The translations under genes and the position numbers were made by a program. This document shows positions 5,371-5,861 of a DNA stretch of 5,861 nt, piece after piece. Every line of letters begins with the position of its first letter. The stretch's first letter is position 1. A model generated the notes under the pieces. It ran no database searches. It was not told the DNA's origin and saw only the letters and a program-made list of their open reading frames with translations. The stretch is from an uncultured Oscillospiraceae bacterium. GTDB taxonomy: Bacteria > Bacillota > Clostridia > Oscillospirales > Acutalibacteraceae. Where the stretch lies: positions 1-5,861 of the forward strand of contig CAJKJS010000102.1 in the NCBI GenBank assembly GCA_905200265.1, given 5' to 3'.

Positions 5371-5861
5371 ATGTCTGCAACCACACTTCGTTTATATGGG
5401 GTGGTCCCCGAATCCATTGTGGACGGGCCCGGATTCCGGTACACCGTCTTTGTGCAGGGATGTCCACATCACTGCCCGGGCTGCCATAATCCCGAATCCC
5501 ATGACTTTGCCGGTGGTTACGACCGTACGGTGCAAAGTCTTTTTGACGAAATCAGTCAGGACCCGCTGCTGCGGGGCGTTACGTTTTCGGGCGGAGAACC
5601 ATTTTGCCAACCTGCGGCTTTGACGGAACTGGCGCGGCTATGCCGAAAAAAAGGATTGACCGTTATGGCTTATAGTGGCTGGACGTATGAAGAACTGCTG
5701 GAAAAGCACGACTCCGATATAGACGCACTGCTTTCGGAACTGGATATTCTGGTAGACGGCCGTTTTCTTTTAGAGCAGCGCAATCTGGAACTGCTATTTC
5801 GCGGCAGTGAAAACCAGAGGCTCATCGACATGAAAAAAACACGGGAAAGCGGCACTGTCAC
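5371..5861 (+). CDS. nrdG: Anaerobic ribonucleotide reductase activating protein NrdG (3' end cut by the window)
   Basis: A radical-SAM activase that uses a [4Fe-4S] cluster and S-adenosylmethionine to generate the glycyl radical on NrdD. The frame is open from the ATG at 5371 to the window end (163 codons plus two bases), close to the usual 155-180 residues, so only the extreme C-terminus should be missing. AAAGGGGG at 5353-5360 is the ribosome binding site. Visible motifs are ESIVDGPGFRYTVFVQGC (14-31), the cluster-binding CX3CX2C with Cys31, Cys35 and Cys38 in CPHHCPGCHN, the SAM-binding SGGEPF (73-78), AYSGWTYEEL (100-109), LVDGRF (127-132) and RGSENQRLID (144-153). All family signatures look intact. 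It is 27 bases downstream of nrdD with no terminator or promoter between them, so the two form one operon. An intact activase beside an NrdD without the canonical glycine is unexpected. A pyruvate formate-lyase activase is less likely because of the short length and the DGRF and GSENQR signatures. Confidence 0.95.
   Translation, partial: MSATTLRLYGVVPESIVDGPGFRYTVFVQGCPHHCPGCHNPESHDFAGGYDRTVQSLFDEISQDPLLRGVTFSGGEPFCQPAALTELARLCRKKGLTVMAYSGWTYEELLEKHDSDIDALLSELDILVDGRFLLEQRNLELLFRGSENQRLIDMKKTRESGTV

Noticed and set aside
5392..5610. Minus-strand 72-codon frame opposite nrdG
   Set aside because: It overlaps the conserved radical-SAM coding sequence of nrdG and has no ribosome binding site or recognisable domain.

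Overview
The window looks like chromosomal DNA from an anaerobic Bacillota, most likely a clostridial gut lineage of the Oscillospiraceae/Ruminococcaceae kind. This is inferred from strong AGGAGG-type ribosome binding sites, TTGACA/TATAAT-type promoters with 17-base spacers, a Bacillus-like class II aldolase, and an oxygen-sensitive class III ribonucleotide reductase. All recognised genes are on the + strand and the region is densely packed. No tRNA, rRNA, CRISPR array or insertion sequence was seen.

Layout: (1) 45-581, a strong extended -10 promoter, a leader of about 85 bases with two hairpins, and a small HxlR-family regulator. (2) 618-1601, a separate promoter, class II fructose-bisphosphate aldolase and a textbook terminator. 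(3) 1636-2886, a two-gene unit: a HAD-family phosphatase and, 15 bases later, a Qnr/MfpA-like pentapeptide-repeat protein. (4) 2878-3002, a dense control region with helically phased GTGGA repeats including one exact DnaA box, NrdR-box-like palindromes and a strong promoter. (5) 3037-5861, nrdD and nrdG of the anaerobic (class III) ribonucleotide reductase, with nrdG cut by the window end.

NrdG would use S-adenosylmethionine to place a radical on a C-terminal glycine of NrdD, which then reduces NTPs to dNTPs. The most striking point is that this NrdD has serine (codon AGT at 5263-5265) where the family has that glycine, although its other catalytic residues and its activase partner look intact. 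The second notable point is the nrdD upstream region, where the sequence suggests control by both NrdR (dNTP sensing) and DnaA (replication initiation). The other genes are ordinary housekeeping or accessory genes with no obvious functional tie to the nrd operon.
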